From: Psococerastis gibbosa
Lineage: Eukaryota > Arthropoda > Insecta > Psocodea > Psocidae
Direction: 5' to 3'
DNA: 64,000 nucleotides
Assembly (NCBI GenBank): GCA_963971405.1
Contig: OZ020489.1
Coordinates: 28,980,290-29,044,289, forward strand
The translations under genes and the position numbers were made by a program. Under the pieces are notes generated by a model. The model did no database searches, was not told the origin of the DNA, and saw nothing but the letters and a program-made list of their open reading frames with translations. Of this stretch, positions 34,128-47,900 are shown one piece after another (position 1 is the first letter of the stretch; each line of letters opens with the position of its first letter).

Positions 34128-37100
34128 TTTAGTATACAATGAATGCTAAAATTCCCCAAGTTCAGATTAATCTTCCAGTATGAAACTAAAGCCTTGGTTG
34201 CACTCGATTTATGTCAAATCTTTTAGGCCAGTCCAATGTGACCTGTACTTATAGTGTATAGCTATTTTCGTTAATTTAGTAATTATTATGCTGTATATAC
34301 TGTAAGCTAATTTAACTCAAAAAAAATGAAGGGACCTTTTGGGAGGAAGAGTTTTTTTTTTTTTATAATTCAACAGGTTGGATTTAGGTCTCTTCACGAA
34401 GTCTTCATTCCATTTTTAATCAGGATGTCAGCCAGATATTTTGACCAAACTGCAACCAATTAATGAACGCCAAATATTTTTGGAAGGCAAATTCGTGGAA
34501 GACTTTATGTTACCAATATGCAATTTCGCTCAACTGCGTCCACTTTATGGCTCATAACGTGCCCTTCTTTTATGCCATTAAATAGATTTCATTTGCATGC
34601 TAAGCTTTAGCCAGCTTATCTCTAACTAAACTTAAGCAACAGTTATTGTCCTATTGGCGACTGAGGCATTTGATGAGAACCCCATGTGATAACAGTAATA
34701 AAACAAATGTATGTATTACCACCTTAAAAAAGTTTGATGTAATACATAACAAATACTGTGGCTTTATCCTCTGTGCTTATAGTAGCAGTGATATTAAGAT
34801 CCATTGTTAAAGAGTACTCTAGAATAATGCTATATTAAATTAATTCATCTCTGAAAAATTACCTCTAATTGTAGACACTAGGTAACAGCATAATATGTTT
34901 TGACCGCAACATTTGTAGATCGTAATTTGTAGTTAATCAATTTCCATGTACAGCGCTGTGTTGTACAATACAGTATTATGCTGACCCATAACAGACAACT
35001 ATTCGCTGCGATAGACGGGTCAAGTCCCAAAAATGGCGCCCATGCTTAACTCATAGGTAAAGCATATAGTATCACTTCACTTTTTTCGCATAGAAATAAA
35101 AGTTTACTGCGCTGTTTCTATAAATTATAATAAACTAGATTCTGCGAGGAAAGTACAATAGCTACGAACTTGACTTAGCGGATCATTTGGATGTAGATTG
35201 TCACAGAACAACATAATATATTGTAGATTATCAACTAAAAATGTTGCTGTTTGGTAGGCCAAGTTGATAGCTATTGTACTTTCCTCGCAGAATCTAGTTT
35301 GTTATAATTCAAAGAAACAACGCAAGAACTTTTATTTCTATGCGAAAAAGTAAAGTGGTACCATGTGCTTCTCTAATGAGGTAAGCATGAGCGTCATTTT
35401 CAGAAGTCATTTTTCAGCATAGTTTTTTTTTTCATATGAAAGTTCTCTATTAAATCTAATTCATTCGTGTGCTGGATTCAGCTAAATGAATGGAGTTGAT
35501 GTATAGAAATTTACCAATTTGCAGCAAACGCTTCGAAGTATTAAAAGACATGGTTATGCACATCATGTTCTTCTTTGGCAATTCTCTTTTTAAGAATTCC
35601 ACTGATTATGTTTCAATTTATAAAATCCTTCCTTAGTAAATTTGGCTTCCCCTTGCTGTACTTCTAAATTTAATCATTTAATTAATTCGACTTCGCTCTG
35701 GCGTAAAAAAGGAGTAAGTTAGTAACAAATGAGTGAGGGTTTTGATACAGTTCAAACCATGAATTGACTACAATTAGTTTTAGCTATGGGGATTTAATAT
35801 TTAGACATGTTCCATAACCACAATTTGTGAAGAAATCATAGGTCTCATGGAATTTGTCTCAACGTGTCTTTTTTTCTTTCCTTTCTGTGAATGGCTGAGA
35901 AATCAGACATAAGAAATGGAATAATGAAGAGCCGTGTAAAGAAAGCGACCAATTTTGTTTTACTGCTCTTTCTGCCTGTCTCAACTATTTTTTTTCACGC
36001 TTAACGATACTTAGTTGTACTCGGTATAAAGACACCCATTAAAATAGCCGATTATTAATATAAAACAATAAAATTTATCATTAAACGTTATAAGCATGAA
36101 AATCATTGAATGGTTTATACCTACCTACCACTTTTTATATTGAATAGCCGCTACAACTTTCCTATCTACTATTACATGTTTAATGCATATGACCAGCTGA
36201 TAACTTGTAGTTGTCCAATGTCTTAGATTTAGTAGGGCAACCCCCTCCAACCACCTGATACTTAAATTTGTCTACTGCCTCGTTTTTCACTATCCCATAT
36301 TATGGACAGTGGACGATTTTTCTCCATAAACAATCAGCTTTCCGCATCTTAAAAAACTAGTCATTTCTTCCATTGTGTACTTCTCACAGAGTATCGGATC
36401 TGAATCCTAGCTAGTGGGTTTCAATGATGCCCCTGAATTTGTTATAGTTTATATCATTGAGGGACTACAGGTCAAACCTTCGGGAATATTGCAAACTAAA
36501 ATCCGTCATCCGCCATTACGGGCTGTGTTTCGACTTTAGTTCCTTCAAACCCCCCCCCCCCCCCCCCATCTATTATCCAGTTCGGAGTAGGTATTGTAAA
36601 AGTCATATTACATTTAGGCTACTGTCTCTGGGTAATGTAGGGCTTCGTGGTTGATCTGGTCTCTGTGCGGTGACATTGTCACGATTGAACTGGCGGGAAA
36701 ATTAGGACATCGCCGTCACATCGTCATGGTGTCTCGCTTGGTTGAGTATACCTGATTTAGGTCAGCTGGTACGAGCATGGAAAGTATTCGGGAACACTCA
36801 CCAAGTTTTTTGCAGCTTGGTATTGATGTAATCGTGTTGAGTCTAACTACTTCCTGCATGACTGAGGATAGTTGATTGATCTCTTTAACTCACGTTGTCT
36901 GCAGTAAATGTGAATTTTAAAATGGGATGTAGTATCAATAGAACGCTAAGTATGTCAAGGAGAGAAAAATGGTCCCAAAGCTGAAACTTCAAATTTCTGT
37001 CTGCATGTATAGCAGACATTTTGGTTTTTTCTAAGAGTATCAGTTTCTTAATGCAATAGGCTCTTTACGAATGGGTCTACCCACTACACAGGTTTTGCTA

Positions 37101-38159
37101 TTTGTTATTCCGAAGGTTTAAGCTATTTGATATTTTTGTTCTAAAGAAAGTAATTACGGTCTGACCTGGAATTAAGTCATAGAACACGGTTTCTTTTAAG
37201 AGAATATATCCAGTAGGTGCATTGCAGAAATGGAAGCAACAACGTTACTATAAAATTATGAGAAATAAACAGCGTCCTAACTTACAATATGATAGAATAA
37301 TTTGATAAATAATGCATTTTTGACAACAACATTTTATTGACAGTAAGTTAGTTGATAAACTATGAGTTTGGCTGATATAGCGATTATTATAGCCATGGTA
37401 AAAAAAAAACTCGAAAAAGTAATATTTGCAATCAATTTACATCTACCCCTCCTTAAGGAAAACTTAAGTTGATGAGTAAACCTGGCCATTAATTTTAAAT
37501 ATTAACTGTCATTAAAAACATTGTAGACCACAGAGTTCATATTCGATAACTTTCTAATAGACAATGAAAACAAGTCTCAGGCAATAGCATATACATTTGT
37601 TTACATATTTCGCTTACGTTTGTATGATGGATGAAAATATGTACGGTGAGTCCATAACCGAACCTTTAGAGATGACTCTTTCATAATATGCAGTACACAG
37701 CGCCATGTAATATGCAAATAAAACAAAATCACAGATGTTTAGGTTTCCTGGACAGTAACAACAGAAAGGAATTAATTAAATTGTTTCTTACATCACAAGT
37801 CAATAGGTATTCATGAAATTTCCACTGCATGATAAAATACTGTAAATATTATTTGGATACTATTCAATGGTTATTTAGTTAGTCCTATTACAGACTGCAT
37901 TCAGAGAATTCAGTTCTCGGGAACTAAAAGTGGCACCAAAAAGTCCCAGTTATGTATGTACTCGTAGTAGCGTCCTCTACAACCAAGTATTCCAACGAAA
38001 TAAACGGGTTAGTTTGCACCTGGGCTGGCAGAACCGAATGTAACTCCGCCTACCTTAATATGGTGAGAAATTCACAGGGGAATAAATTAATGTGTCGGCC
38101 ACAACAATTATACATAATATTGCAATAGCGCCAACTCGCTAGTCGTCAAATTGTGTGCA
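34128..38159. other. Intergenic DNA between convergent genes
   Basis: I find no coding exon here. It probably includes the 3' UTRs of the dynein chain (+) and DNAJC1-like (-) genes. It contains the foldback at 35015-35405 and an 18-base C run at 36550-36567. The rest is A+T-rich and unassigned. Confidence 0.6.
35015..35405. repeat. Long foldback element
   Basis: Left-arm strings CGCATAGAAATAAAAG and AACTAGATTCTGCGAGGAAA return inverted at 35258-35350 as TTTCCTCGCAGAATCTAGTT and CTTTTATTTCTATGCG. Pairing continues outward with more mismatches to about 35015 and 35405. The loop holds 'gatagctattgt' repeats. No target duplication was resolved. Confidence 0.65.
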
Positions 38160-40809
38160 TTAGGAAGGTGAGCTTGACTCTTCTTTTTTCTTACGTACCG
38201 CTTCAGCCAAAGATTTATATCGCAATATGCAATCCTCCTTTGTCATCTCTGGAACACACCTGAAAGTCGACAATTAAAATCACCTAACACATTAGAAATA
38301 TTTTTTTGAATCCTGGGGCCACCTGCCACGCCTTTTCAAGGAGACGTGTAGGGTGGCCTCAGAAATGATAACAAAAATTATTTTTTGGTGGAGAGCGAAT
38401 GACCCAACTTTCCCATATAAAACTAGAGTTCCCATTTAAAAAGGGTTAGTTGGACGGGTTAATAGTCATTAGCAGGGGCTCCATAGTCATCCAACAATTA
38501 GGATGGTGCCCATTGTCAGGGGAAGGAGATCGGATTCACTTAATTCAGAGTAGAATGCAAGAGCAGTGAGTCAATTGTCCTTATCAGGACTTAGCCTGAT
38601 GATGGGTGTAGCACCCACTCGCGAAACGTCGCCCCTTCCCCCGACAATGGTCTCCGCCCTAATTGTTCAATGACTCCTGCCTCTAATGACTATTAACACA
38701 GCAGGCAATGTAACAGTCCAACTAAACCTTTATTAAATAGTATTCCACCATTAACCTTTACCAATAGATTATATTTCCCATGCTTTCAAATAAGATGAAC
38801 CGTGGCAACAGAGAAATTAGGTAATTGGTGGTGGGAGTCACCCCAGTCAGTATTATTGTGCTCGGTAACACTGTACCGCCGTATATAGTGAGTAAACCCG
38901 TGAGCAGCGTAAAGCGAGATAATATGGTTTTTCTCTAACTTACTTAGCAATCTTTTCCCACCGCTCAGAAACCTGCTTTGGATATTTGACTAGCGCCTCC
39001 TCCAATGTTCTTTGTTGCGCACTACTCCACTCCTTATTCCCTGAAAATAATAATAAAGCAGGTCATGGGACAAATAAAAAACAAGTGGAAACGTATTATT
39101 GTGCTATAGAAAATTGGCAAATTTCTTTTTCTAGCAGGCCTAGTATTCCTCAGTTACTCCCACCTTACTGGGTCAAAAAGTAGACTCATTGGAAACTGAC
39201 AATTTATACCTTTCAATATTATAAATTTTAACATTCATACTAAAGTACACGCATACTATAGACTAGAGAGTATAGGAATATTATTTGCTTTGATTCATAC
39301 CATTGTATATTTGCATTAAAGTTGTCAATGACTTATTTTACATTCTATAGTCGATATCCTACTAATAATTTATTTTCTTACCTCCTTCTGTAGAATCGGG
39401 GAGTTTGCCTCCTTTAGTTTTTACTTTTTCTACTATAACAGCTTCTTCTTCGGCCTCAGTTTTCACACTTAATCCTTCTTTAACCTTCTTTGTCATGACA
39501 ATAACCTAGAAAGAACGCTTTGTCCGTTACAAATAGCCATATTCCGATAGGCCCAATACGTATGAGTAGAAAGAATAACAAATGCTTCTGAATTAACTTT
39601 TGACCTTTCACTATGAATGCTATAGAATATTTAATCATTGAAATGTTATTAGCACTAACGTTCTAAATGCCATTTGACCGGCTATATGTTTGTCAGTTTG
39701 GGACACTAATAAGACAGATAAGTCCACATAATTGCGTAATAGGCTAATGTCAATGCCAACGAAAACGTTTACAGATAAGCACAGCTAAACTAGTCATTAG
39801 GCATTAATTTGCAATAGGCCTATGTTCCTGAAATTACGATAACAACAACTACCTCAGAAACTGGACGGCCTAACGCTTCCGCTACTCGATCCCAGCGCTT
39901 CGCTGTCCCGGCAGGAAATTTATTAACTAGCTTGATGAGAAGACTTAGATCGTCATCTGTCCAAATCCCACCAGAAACTACAGGGGCAGGCTTGGCTTCT
40001 TTTTTCTCTGTCCGACCTGCAGCACCGTCAGTAACAGAAGTACCGTTCTCTTCAACTTCTGGAATCACAAAGTTTCTTCGCCTCCTCGGACCCTTGGTCC
40101 ACTGTACTTCTTGTTCGTCCTCGTCGTCGCTGTCTGACTCCTCTTTCGGAGGTGGACGTCTTATTTCGGAAATAAAATCTCGAAGAGCTCGCACGCTTGT
40201 TGGTAGCCCAATTATTGTTGCCCACGCAAGTTTTGGCAATTGGAAAGGCAACGTATTCTTCACACTAGGTCTCGGAATATCAAAATTCATATCAGGCAAT
40301 TCGTCAATTTTTCCTTTACGCTGTTTCTTGAGCAATCTTTTCTTTTGTGTTTCTAAGTACTCATCAACAATGTATCGTCTTTCAGCGTAGGCTGCCCAAG
40401 CTGTAATATACTGTCCAATAGTAATAATTACGAAGAGAATCAACAACATTTCTATTAACCCCATCTTACGAACTCTGCGATAATAATACACGGCATGCCT
40501 CCAGTCGGGCAGCCCATTATCAAGGATATCGTTGTAGCGTTCACGTTTTTCAGCATCTCTTAGGGTTTCATGAACAGACACCAGCTGACGAAATTCAACG
40601 TCTGCATTTGGAGAGTCATTCTTATCAGGATGAAGTACAAGAGAAAGTTTTTTGAAAGCTTTCCTGATGTCTTTGTATTCGGCATCTCGGGTAACCCCGA
40701 GCATGCTGTAAAAATCTTTGTTTAACTCTTCTACTAAGTCGAAAAGCTCCATTTCCCAGCAGTGTGCCATATTAATACTTAAAAAAATTAATATTACGGT
40801 AGGCTGCAT
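38160..40809 (-). CDS. DNAJC1: DNAJC1-like ER membrane J-domain protein with two SANT domains
   Basis: Exons on the minus strand are 39853-40809, 39382-39505, 38944-39040 and 38160-38259; they join in frame to 425 aa. Residues 1-17 look like a signal peptide, residues 31-95 are a J domain with H-P-D at 60-62, and residues 117-139 are a transmembrane helix. SANT/Myb domains follow at about 285-325 (W-T-D-D-D-L...R-W-D-R-V-A-E-A-L) and 362-410 (W-S-S-A-Q-Q-R...R-W-E-K-I-A-K). The order matches DNAJC1 (MTJ1/ERdj1), which recruits Hsp70 BiP to the translocon and ribosome from the ER lumen, with SANT domains on the cytosolic side. It is shorter than the human protein (about 554 aa). The start is the first ATG, directly before the signal peptide. 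Confidence 0.93.
38269..38760. mobile_element. Inverted-repeat element in the last DNAJC1 intron
   Basis: AAAGGGTTAGTTGGAC (38440) is inverted as GTCCAACTAAACCTTT (ending 38731), with further inverted matches (GTTAATAGTCATTA, CAATTAGG). The centre, GATGGGTGTAGCACCCACTC GCGAAACG, is a smaller hairpin. The right half is shared with 45178-45270 in citron kinase. The true element is about 38428-38745; the rest of the span is intron. Confidence 0.6.
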
Positions 40810-41978
40810 TTTAGGTCCTAAAATAAATTAATGTTACCAACTATTAGTGTGTTTGATACAATAGATTCTTCAAGCGCTCTAATTTTGAACGGCATAGGTT
40901 TTTGGGCAAGTAGTCAAGAAAGACGAGGATTCTCTGGCAGTCCTTCGACTTCGTTCTGCTTAATAAGATTAGCCTCTCATATGTGTTGTTGGCAGTTATG
41001 TGCTATTTGAAAAAGTAATTAGGCTAACGCACAGTAGTTACGAATGCCAAAGAAGACAGGGTGGACCTAGTCCCAGAAACATCTTTTCATTCGAATGACT
41101 AATCCCAGAGACATCCGAAGTGTTCACTTTCAGAGCACTAATACCCAACTTGAACTGGCTGAATAACCTACTTATTCTACATACCAAGTAATGTAGACAG
41201 CGTTAAGATTGAATAATTAATACATTTTATTCAGCGCACACACATTAGACAAGGGAAGGCTTTGAACTGGCTGCGTTTAAGGCAATGACTACTGTTTGTA
41301 TGTAACTATGGAAGGTTTATACGAACCGATCATTTATGGGCAATCAGAAATTAAGAGTGAGAAAATATCTTATCCCACATTACGGTAGCCTATTAATAAA
41401 AAAACTACTCACAGGCACTTCGTCGTCGTGGCCCAGCAGGTATACGTCAAATATGTTCCCTAACGCGCTTTCACAGTGGGGGATAAATATTTCCTTGGAA
41501 GTCAACAGTCGGTTTTGATTTTAAAATATTTACAAAACATAAAAATCATAATTTATTTAGCTAAAATACAATTGAAGCAGGAACTGTTAAATATATTTAG
41601 TTCTACCTGAAAATCAAGTTGGGTTTTTTAGCCATCTTGTTTACAACAACAGTCCCCACTCCCCACCACAGAGAATCACCATATAAAATGCTTTGACATA
41701 AAATATTAATTTATTTGTTGCAGCTAAGTTTAAAAAATAAAATTTATTTATTAATTATAATCAATTTTTAACTATTTTATAAGTTTAACTGTAATTTTTA
41801 TTTTTTATTTTCTTTTGTCCATCGTTGTACTATTCTACTATAGTCTGTGGTGGCGCGTTTTTTTGTTTACTTTTAACAATGGCGCTTTTTAACTTCTGTA
41901 ACGGATGTTTTCTGTATTTTATTAAAAATAATGACTTAAATAATATTCGTTAGTCTGTTACATACTAATTATTTGAAA
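40810..41978. promoter_or_regulatory. Head-to-head intergenic region of DNAJC1-like and citron kinase genes
   Basis: The two start codons face away from each other 1,169 bases apart, so the span should hold both 5' UTRs and both promoters, possibly shared. I see no clear TATA box placed for either gene. It has no recognisable transposon, which is unusual for this window. Confidence 0.55.
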
Positions 41979-44900
41979 ATGGAGAGCAAAGAAGAATCGT
42001 TGATAGTTCGCAGTTTGCGGTTGCACCAGTCCGTTTTATTAAAGAACGGCCAAATGCATAATGTCTCAACAATAAGCTATGACGCTCTTCTTGACAGTTT
42101 TTTTGTGTTATTTGACGAATGTACTAAGGATGGATTAAAGAAGGATATAAATATTTTAAAGTTTGTAAAAAAATGTAAGTGTAACTATTCGTAACAATGT
42201 TGATTGTTCCAGCCAATTCTGCCAATTGCAGTTCAAGAAACTACTCGTACCCGTTGTAACTCATACTTGCAAGCTAGCTGCATAGAATATACTGTCATTC
42301 TGCCATTGCATGCCCAGAAAATTATGGATGTTGTCTTGGAAGCTGAAGGAACTTCTTGATTTGCATGACTTTTCTGAGAAGAATATTGTAAATAGCGGTT
42401 CCCATTAATCTGGATAATTATACCTAGAGGCTAGAGACCTCCTTCCTCGTAATTTTCTGAATCGGCTGCTGAAGCCTCCTATTATTAATTATATCGAATA
42501 TTGGCACATTCCACCTCCTTTCCGTAGCATGAAATATCCCATTTTTTTATTGCAAGATGAGAAACAAGAGGGGAGGGGGGGGGGGTTGTACTGTAAGGCA
42601 AGAGCCAAAAATTTAATAAATACCGTAATACATTACTAATTATTATCCAAATGCATACTTAATGTCATTTTTAGCATTTTGAAAAGTCCATTATTTTAAG
42701 GTCTTATGAGCGGGAGGGGGGGGGGGGCTCGCCTTTTCTAGAGGGAGCTTGTTTAGTATTCTCCAGCCCAGATGTGTGGGTCCTCTAGTTGTGGCCATTG
42801 TCCTCCTTTCGACTACCAGTCTCCCTCGTATTGTAGGTAGACATTGACGTCGCGAATCACGATAATTTGCCTGAACTGCTAGTCCCAGGTTATAAACTAA
42901 TGCAACGGTCATGATTCCCAGTGATGTTAACAAGGGAATGTCATGACTCCCTTTGGTCCCAAGTCTTCTGTATTCGAGTGGCGTCAGAAGAACCACCCCA
43001 ATACTCCACAACGTATCTTAGCCTACTTTCAAACCGAGCATTGCGTATGCAGTTATTAGTTTTGGTTTATCAATAGTTTGCGATAAGTTTCTGAGGGGAT
43101 ACGACACCAACTGCCATTGGCACTAAGTTAATGTGTTCTTTTTTAAATTTTTCTTGTAGATAAGAATTTGGTGTCGAAAATCAAGTCATTGAGAATCAGT
43201 CTTAATGATTTTGAATTAATGACTGTAATTGGAAGAGGCTACTTTGGAGAAGTAAGATTGGCAAAGGAAAAGGCAACCGGGGATACTTACTCTCTGAAAA
43301 AAATTAACAAATTGACTACGCTGAAAAATGCTTCGGTGTGTGTTCAACATTAATTGTGATAATATACTCAGTCAGGCTGGAAACGTGTTTATATGTCCCA
43401 TAACAATTGTATATTTTAATAAAAACTCCTAAACCCCTTCAGTCTAACTGTTAAATTCATTTTAATAGCAAGGCTAAATTTTTTTAAATTTATCTAGATA
43501 TTAAGGACTTCAAAACGTTTCGTCGTAAATCATTTCCATATAACTTATGCGCTTACCACAGATCGAAATTGTAGTTTAGCAATCAAGCCAATATATACTG
43601 TTTCTAGGCCATTGTACAGAAGTGTACTAGCCGATGATGTGGATAATATTGATAATAATTTGTGGTGTTCTGGTGTGTCAGATTTTTTAAAATCAATTTG
43701 CAATGTTGGTTTTGTAGACTGCACTCTATGAAGAGGAAAGGGATATTCTTAGCTGTTCAACGTCACATTGGCATACAAAGCTACAGTATGCGTTCCAAGA
43801 TAGTCATTATCTGTACCTGGTTATGGAATATCATCCAGGAGGTGATTTGTTTGCACTTCTTGAGAGAGAAGGAGGAAGACTCCCAATTGAACACGTGAGG
43901 TAAGGTAAAATGTTTACTGTGTTCAAGTTCTGGGCAAAACACCTATAGCTGTTATTCTTAAGAGTGTACAGCCCGTAGGAAATTGGTAGACCGAAATTTA
44001 ATACTTTTTATGTATTTTAATTCCTATGGGCCCACACCGTGGTCTGGGACTGTCCAACCATACTACTACTATATTTAATTTAATTAACTGAGCAAGTTAT
44101 TAAAGACTTGGCTCATTTAAGTTGTAGAAGACTACTTCATACATCATGCAATATAATAAGGTATTTTTAATTTTCGAAATTGTAGTTTTTTCACGATAAT
44201 AATTTATAAACAAAACCTTTTCGCGTAAAATAGATACTTTAAAAAAAACTACAATTTCGACAATTAAAAATACCTTATTATATGATGCATGAAGTAGTCT
44301 TCAACCACTTAAATGAGCCAAATCTTAAATAACTTGCTTAGTTAATTAAATAAAAAGTATTAAATTTCGAGCTGCCCATTTCCTACGGGATGTACACTCT
44401 TAACTCTTTGAGTTTATATGCAAAAGTAAGTGGATGTCCATGACTGAAAATATGTCGTTGAGATGAATGAAATGACGTACCTTTCATTGCGGCCTGTATG
44501 CTGCACATTAGAGTAATATTTTTTCATGTGAGAAACTGTTTTTTACTGCGAAAGTAGGTATTTTTTTTATGAAGTCTGCATAAGGCTATTCTAATTTGTT
44601 TGCGGCTGGGGATAGAGAAATAAAATTAATTACCCTCTATGATCATTTACTGTCAGCTTAATATAAATTGGAAACCCAACGTAGCTTGTCTTCTCATGCT
44701 GTGGCGACTTTCTTCTTTTCTTCTAGTGGATTATTTGTAATTGACACAACACATGTTTCAGATTTTACCTAGCCGAAACACTTCTTGCCATTAATGATTT
44801 GCATAATTTGGGGTACGTGCACCGGGATGTAAAGCCGGAAAACCTCCTCCTTGACCGCTGTGGACACATCAAACTTGCTGACTTTGGTTCAGCCGCCCGC

Positions 44901-47900
44901 TTAAAAGATGGCCGTGTTACTACCGCCATGCCTGCAGGCACACCTGATTATCTTGCCCCTGAAGTGTTGAAGACTTTGGAGGAGGGATGCGAGAAAAATA
45001 AGAGTACTTACGGTGTAAGTAGGCTTTTCCTGTTAGACGCAGACCCTTTATCTATAAAGCATAGTCTGTACGCATAGAGAACCAACCAAAAATTAATTTC
45101 AAATTCCCGAAGGTAATCAACACATTTATTGACGGTTTCCTAAAGTGAGCGCCGAAAATCTGTCGCATTATCACATTATCTTCCCTGACAATGGGATCCG
45201 CCCTAATTGTTCGATGACTATTAACACAACAGGCAATGTAAGTCCAACTAATCCTTTGTTAAATAGTATTAGATCTTTTCATGGTAGTGTTTACTTGCAG
45301 GTTGAGTGTGACTTCTGGTCGCTGGGGGTTCTCGCCTATGCCCTGGCAGTGGGAGCATCTCCATTTGCCGGCCCTCGGACTAGCGTAACTTACAGCAAGA
45401 TTCTCAAACATCGTAACTCCATCGTGTATCCTGATGGTATCTCCGTGACAGACTCTCTTAAAGCTCTCATTAATGGTTTACTGAACACGCCTGACTTGCG
45501 TCTTAACTTTAGCAGTACTCGGAAGCACAACTTTTTTGCTGAAATTGACTTCACATGCATCCACCAAGGTTTGTCTAGTTGATAAGCTGCATTTGATGAC
45601 TTTACCGCAGCTAGTTTCCTTTGTATTTATCTTCAGGAGTAATTATACAATTAAATATTATTTTTACGGGATTCATTCATCAGCAGGCCATGTATGTATT
45701 TCTCTCTTCGAAGTCTCAGCAACCTTTCACAGCGAATCAGCGATTTCTCCAATCTTCTCGATATCGTTAGCATACATGGGTTGCTGGTTCTTGGGATATC
45801 ACTTGGATCTTTATTGCCGTAGACTCCTGTTGTTTTCTGCATCCTATGGTGTGGACCGTCAACTGTTGACAGAATCGGCCTTTCATCCAAGGAGTTGGGG
45901 GGGGGGGGATCTTTGACCGGACCCCACTCGGTACCTGACTGTTAGCGGTAACTGGAGTGAACGTTACCCGCCCCCACTACGAGGAGGGAGGTACAAATCA
46001 AAAAATAACGAAAATGTTTCAATAAGTGGTAGCCGTAGTATTAACGCTTTGTATACTTTTATACATTCAATGCCCAGCTTTTTTAATTTTCCCAGCATTT
46101 ATAAAACACTTTTGTTCTTAGATGTGGAAGGTAAGTCGTTTAAAAATCGCATTTCCTAATGAAGTGGATTTGGCTCCCATCGTTTTGTTTACCTAATACA
46201 TCTCCTTGTGCCATAATGTTTCAGTACTGCCGCCACATGTGCCCGTTGTGTCTTCCCCTGAGGACACTTCTAATTTCGCGTGCGAGCCTAAGACAACAGA
46301 ACCTGTTGTCACTCCAAGGGAAAATCAACGCGAATTTTCTGGGAGGCAGCTGCCCTTTATTGGATTTACATTTACTCCTGCTCAAGAAAGGTAAGGTAGC
46401 ACTGGGGAGGCAAAATAATATTTACCCAATAAATTACTTATTAGTTGGAAGGGCTTAGGCCACGTTCGATGATATTCTAATAAGTGATCAGTTGTCTAAT
46501 AGACAATTTCCAAGTTGTGATAATCTGAAGAGGATGTGGGACGGAAAAACATTGGCACACCCAAATTTTGATGTTTTTATTCAATTTTTATTTTTAAATA
46601 AATTTACTAAGTAGTTATTACATATTTAATTTAGTCTATTTAAGTTGTAAAAGACTATTTCGTAAGTTCAATTTTAAAGTATTTTTAATTTCAGGTACAA
46701 CAGTTTTTCCATGAATACTACTGGTGACAAAAAATTCCCCCAGTAATGTTAATGGAAAAGCTATAACACAAACAAGTAAACATGAAAATATTGTATTCTA
46801 CAACGTGAATAGACCAAATTTTTAATAACTTGCTAAGTAAATTGAATAAAAAATATGAAGTATCAGATTTTGGGGTGCCAATATTTTACGCTGCGAAAGC
46901 ATACTGCCGTTTGTTTAGTCATCATCATCATCGTTATCATCTATGTTATTCTGTTGTTTCAAAGTTGCTAACCTAACACCACTCTTCATTTTCTGTTAGG
47001 GTTTGTCCCATTAGCCCGTTGCTCTAACCCCTAGGCAGGGGTCCAAGTACGTATATTAAACACAAGCTGCCACCACAAATACCTATCTTAATTGGAGCAA
47101 TTCTCACACTTGAAATTTCCAAAAAAGTCCAAATTTATTTATAATTAATTTCAGTTCCAAAACGAAGACTGCAGAAACATTAGCACCAGAAAGACATACT
47201 GAATCTTTGGAAGCTATGAAAAAGACAAATCAGGAACTTCTTGCAAAAATATTAGCTAGTAAGGAATTAAGCGCTGAGCGGATTGAAAACTCGGCATCTC
47301 GGCAACTGGAAAGATCTGAAAAGGAGAGAGTAGCTTTGCAAAAGGAGTTGGCCAAGGAGAAACAAGAGATCTCAGTAAGTTAACATTTACCGCTAATTTT
47401 GATTTTACGGTAGTAACTTATCTGATGTTATTAGTCGAAATTACATTTATCAATTGTTGGCATTCAACTTGCATGCCTTAACCAAAACTATTGTTTATGT
47501 TTTAGAGGTTATTGCGTATAATCGAGAAAGAACGCTTGGACCGCAAGCACGATGAGGAGGAAGCTCTTGCAAGAACTCGCGCTCGAATTGAAGCGCAGGA
47601 CCGCGAGTACCATGCTGCTGTTCAGAGTAGGCAAGCAAAAATAGAAGAGCTGACTGATCGGTTGACCAAACAGCATACCATTAACAATGAGTTAGTCAGC
47701 AGGTGTGACCGAGCTGAAAATGAAGTGGCTGCTTTGAGGGTAGAATACGATTGTGTCCGGGAGAAACTGGCTAAGGTGAGGCTATTGCAACATTCAGAGA
47801 TAATTAATCGGGATCCAGCTCATCAAAATTTTTTTCTAATGGGGTAGGCAATCAGATAATGTATTATTAATTTGACGTAACGTCACTTCACAATGCCTGC

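Larger units (their letters stand above)
43160..45568 (+). other. Citron kinase: protein kinase domain exons
   Basis: Residues 83 to about 350 form an AGC-family kinase domain. All catalytic signatures are present: glycine loop G-R-G-Y-F-G-E-V (90-97), lysine in Y-S-L-K-K (K112), helix C glutamate in [16 protein letters not shown] (205-212), D-F-G (225-227) and A-P-E (250-252). The domain therefore looks catalytically competent. The long-kinase exons are retained; a citron isoform without kinase would start downstream. Confidence 0.92.

Noticed and set aside
45145..45300. N-terminal extension of the kinase exon starting M-S-A-E-N
   Set aside because: The acceptor at 45300 and phase 0 joining from 45014 define the exon start; the upstream frame is intron with a repeat.
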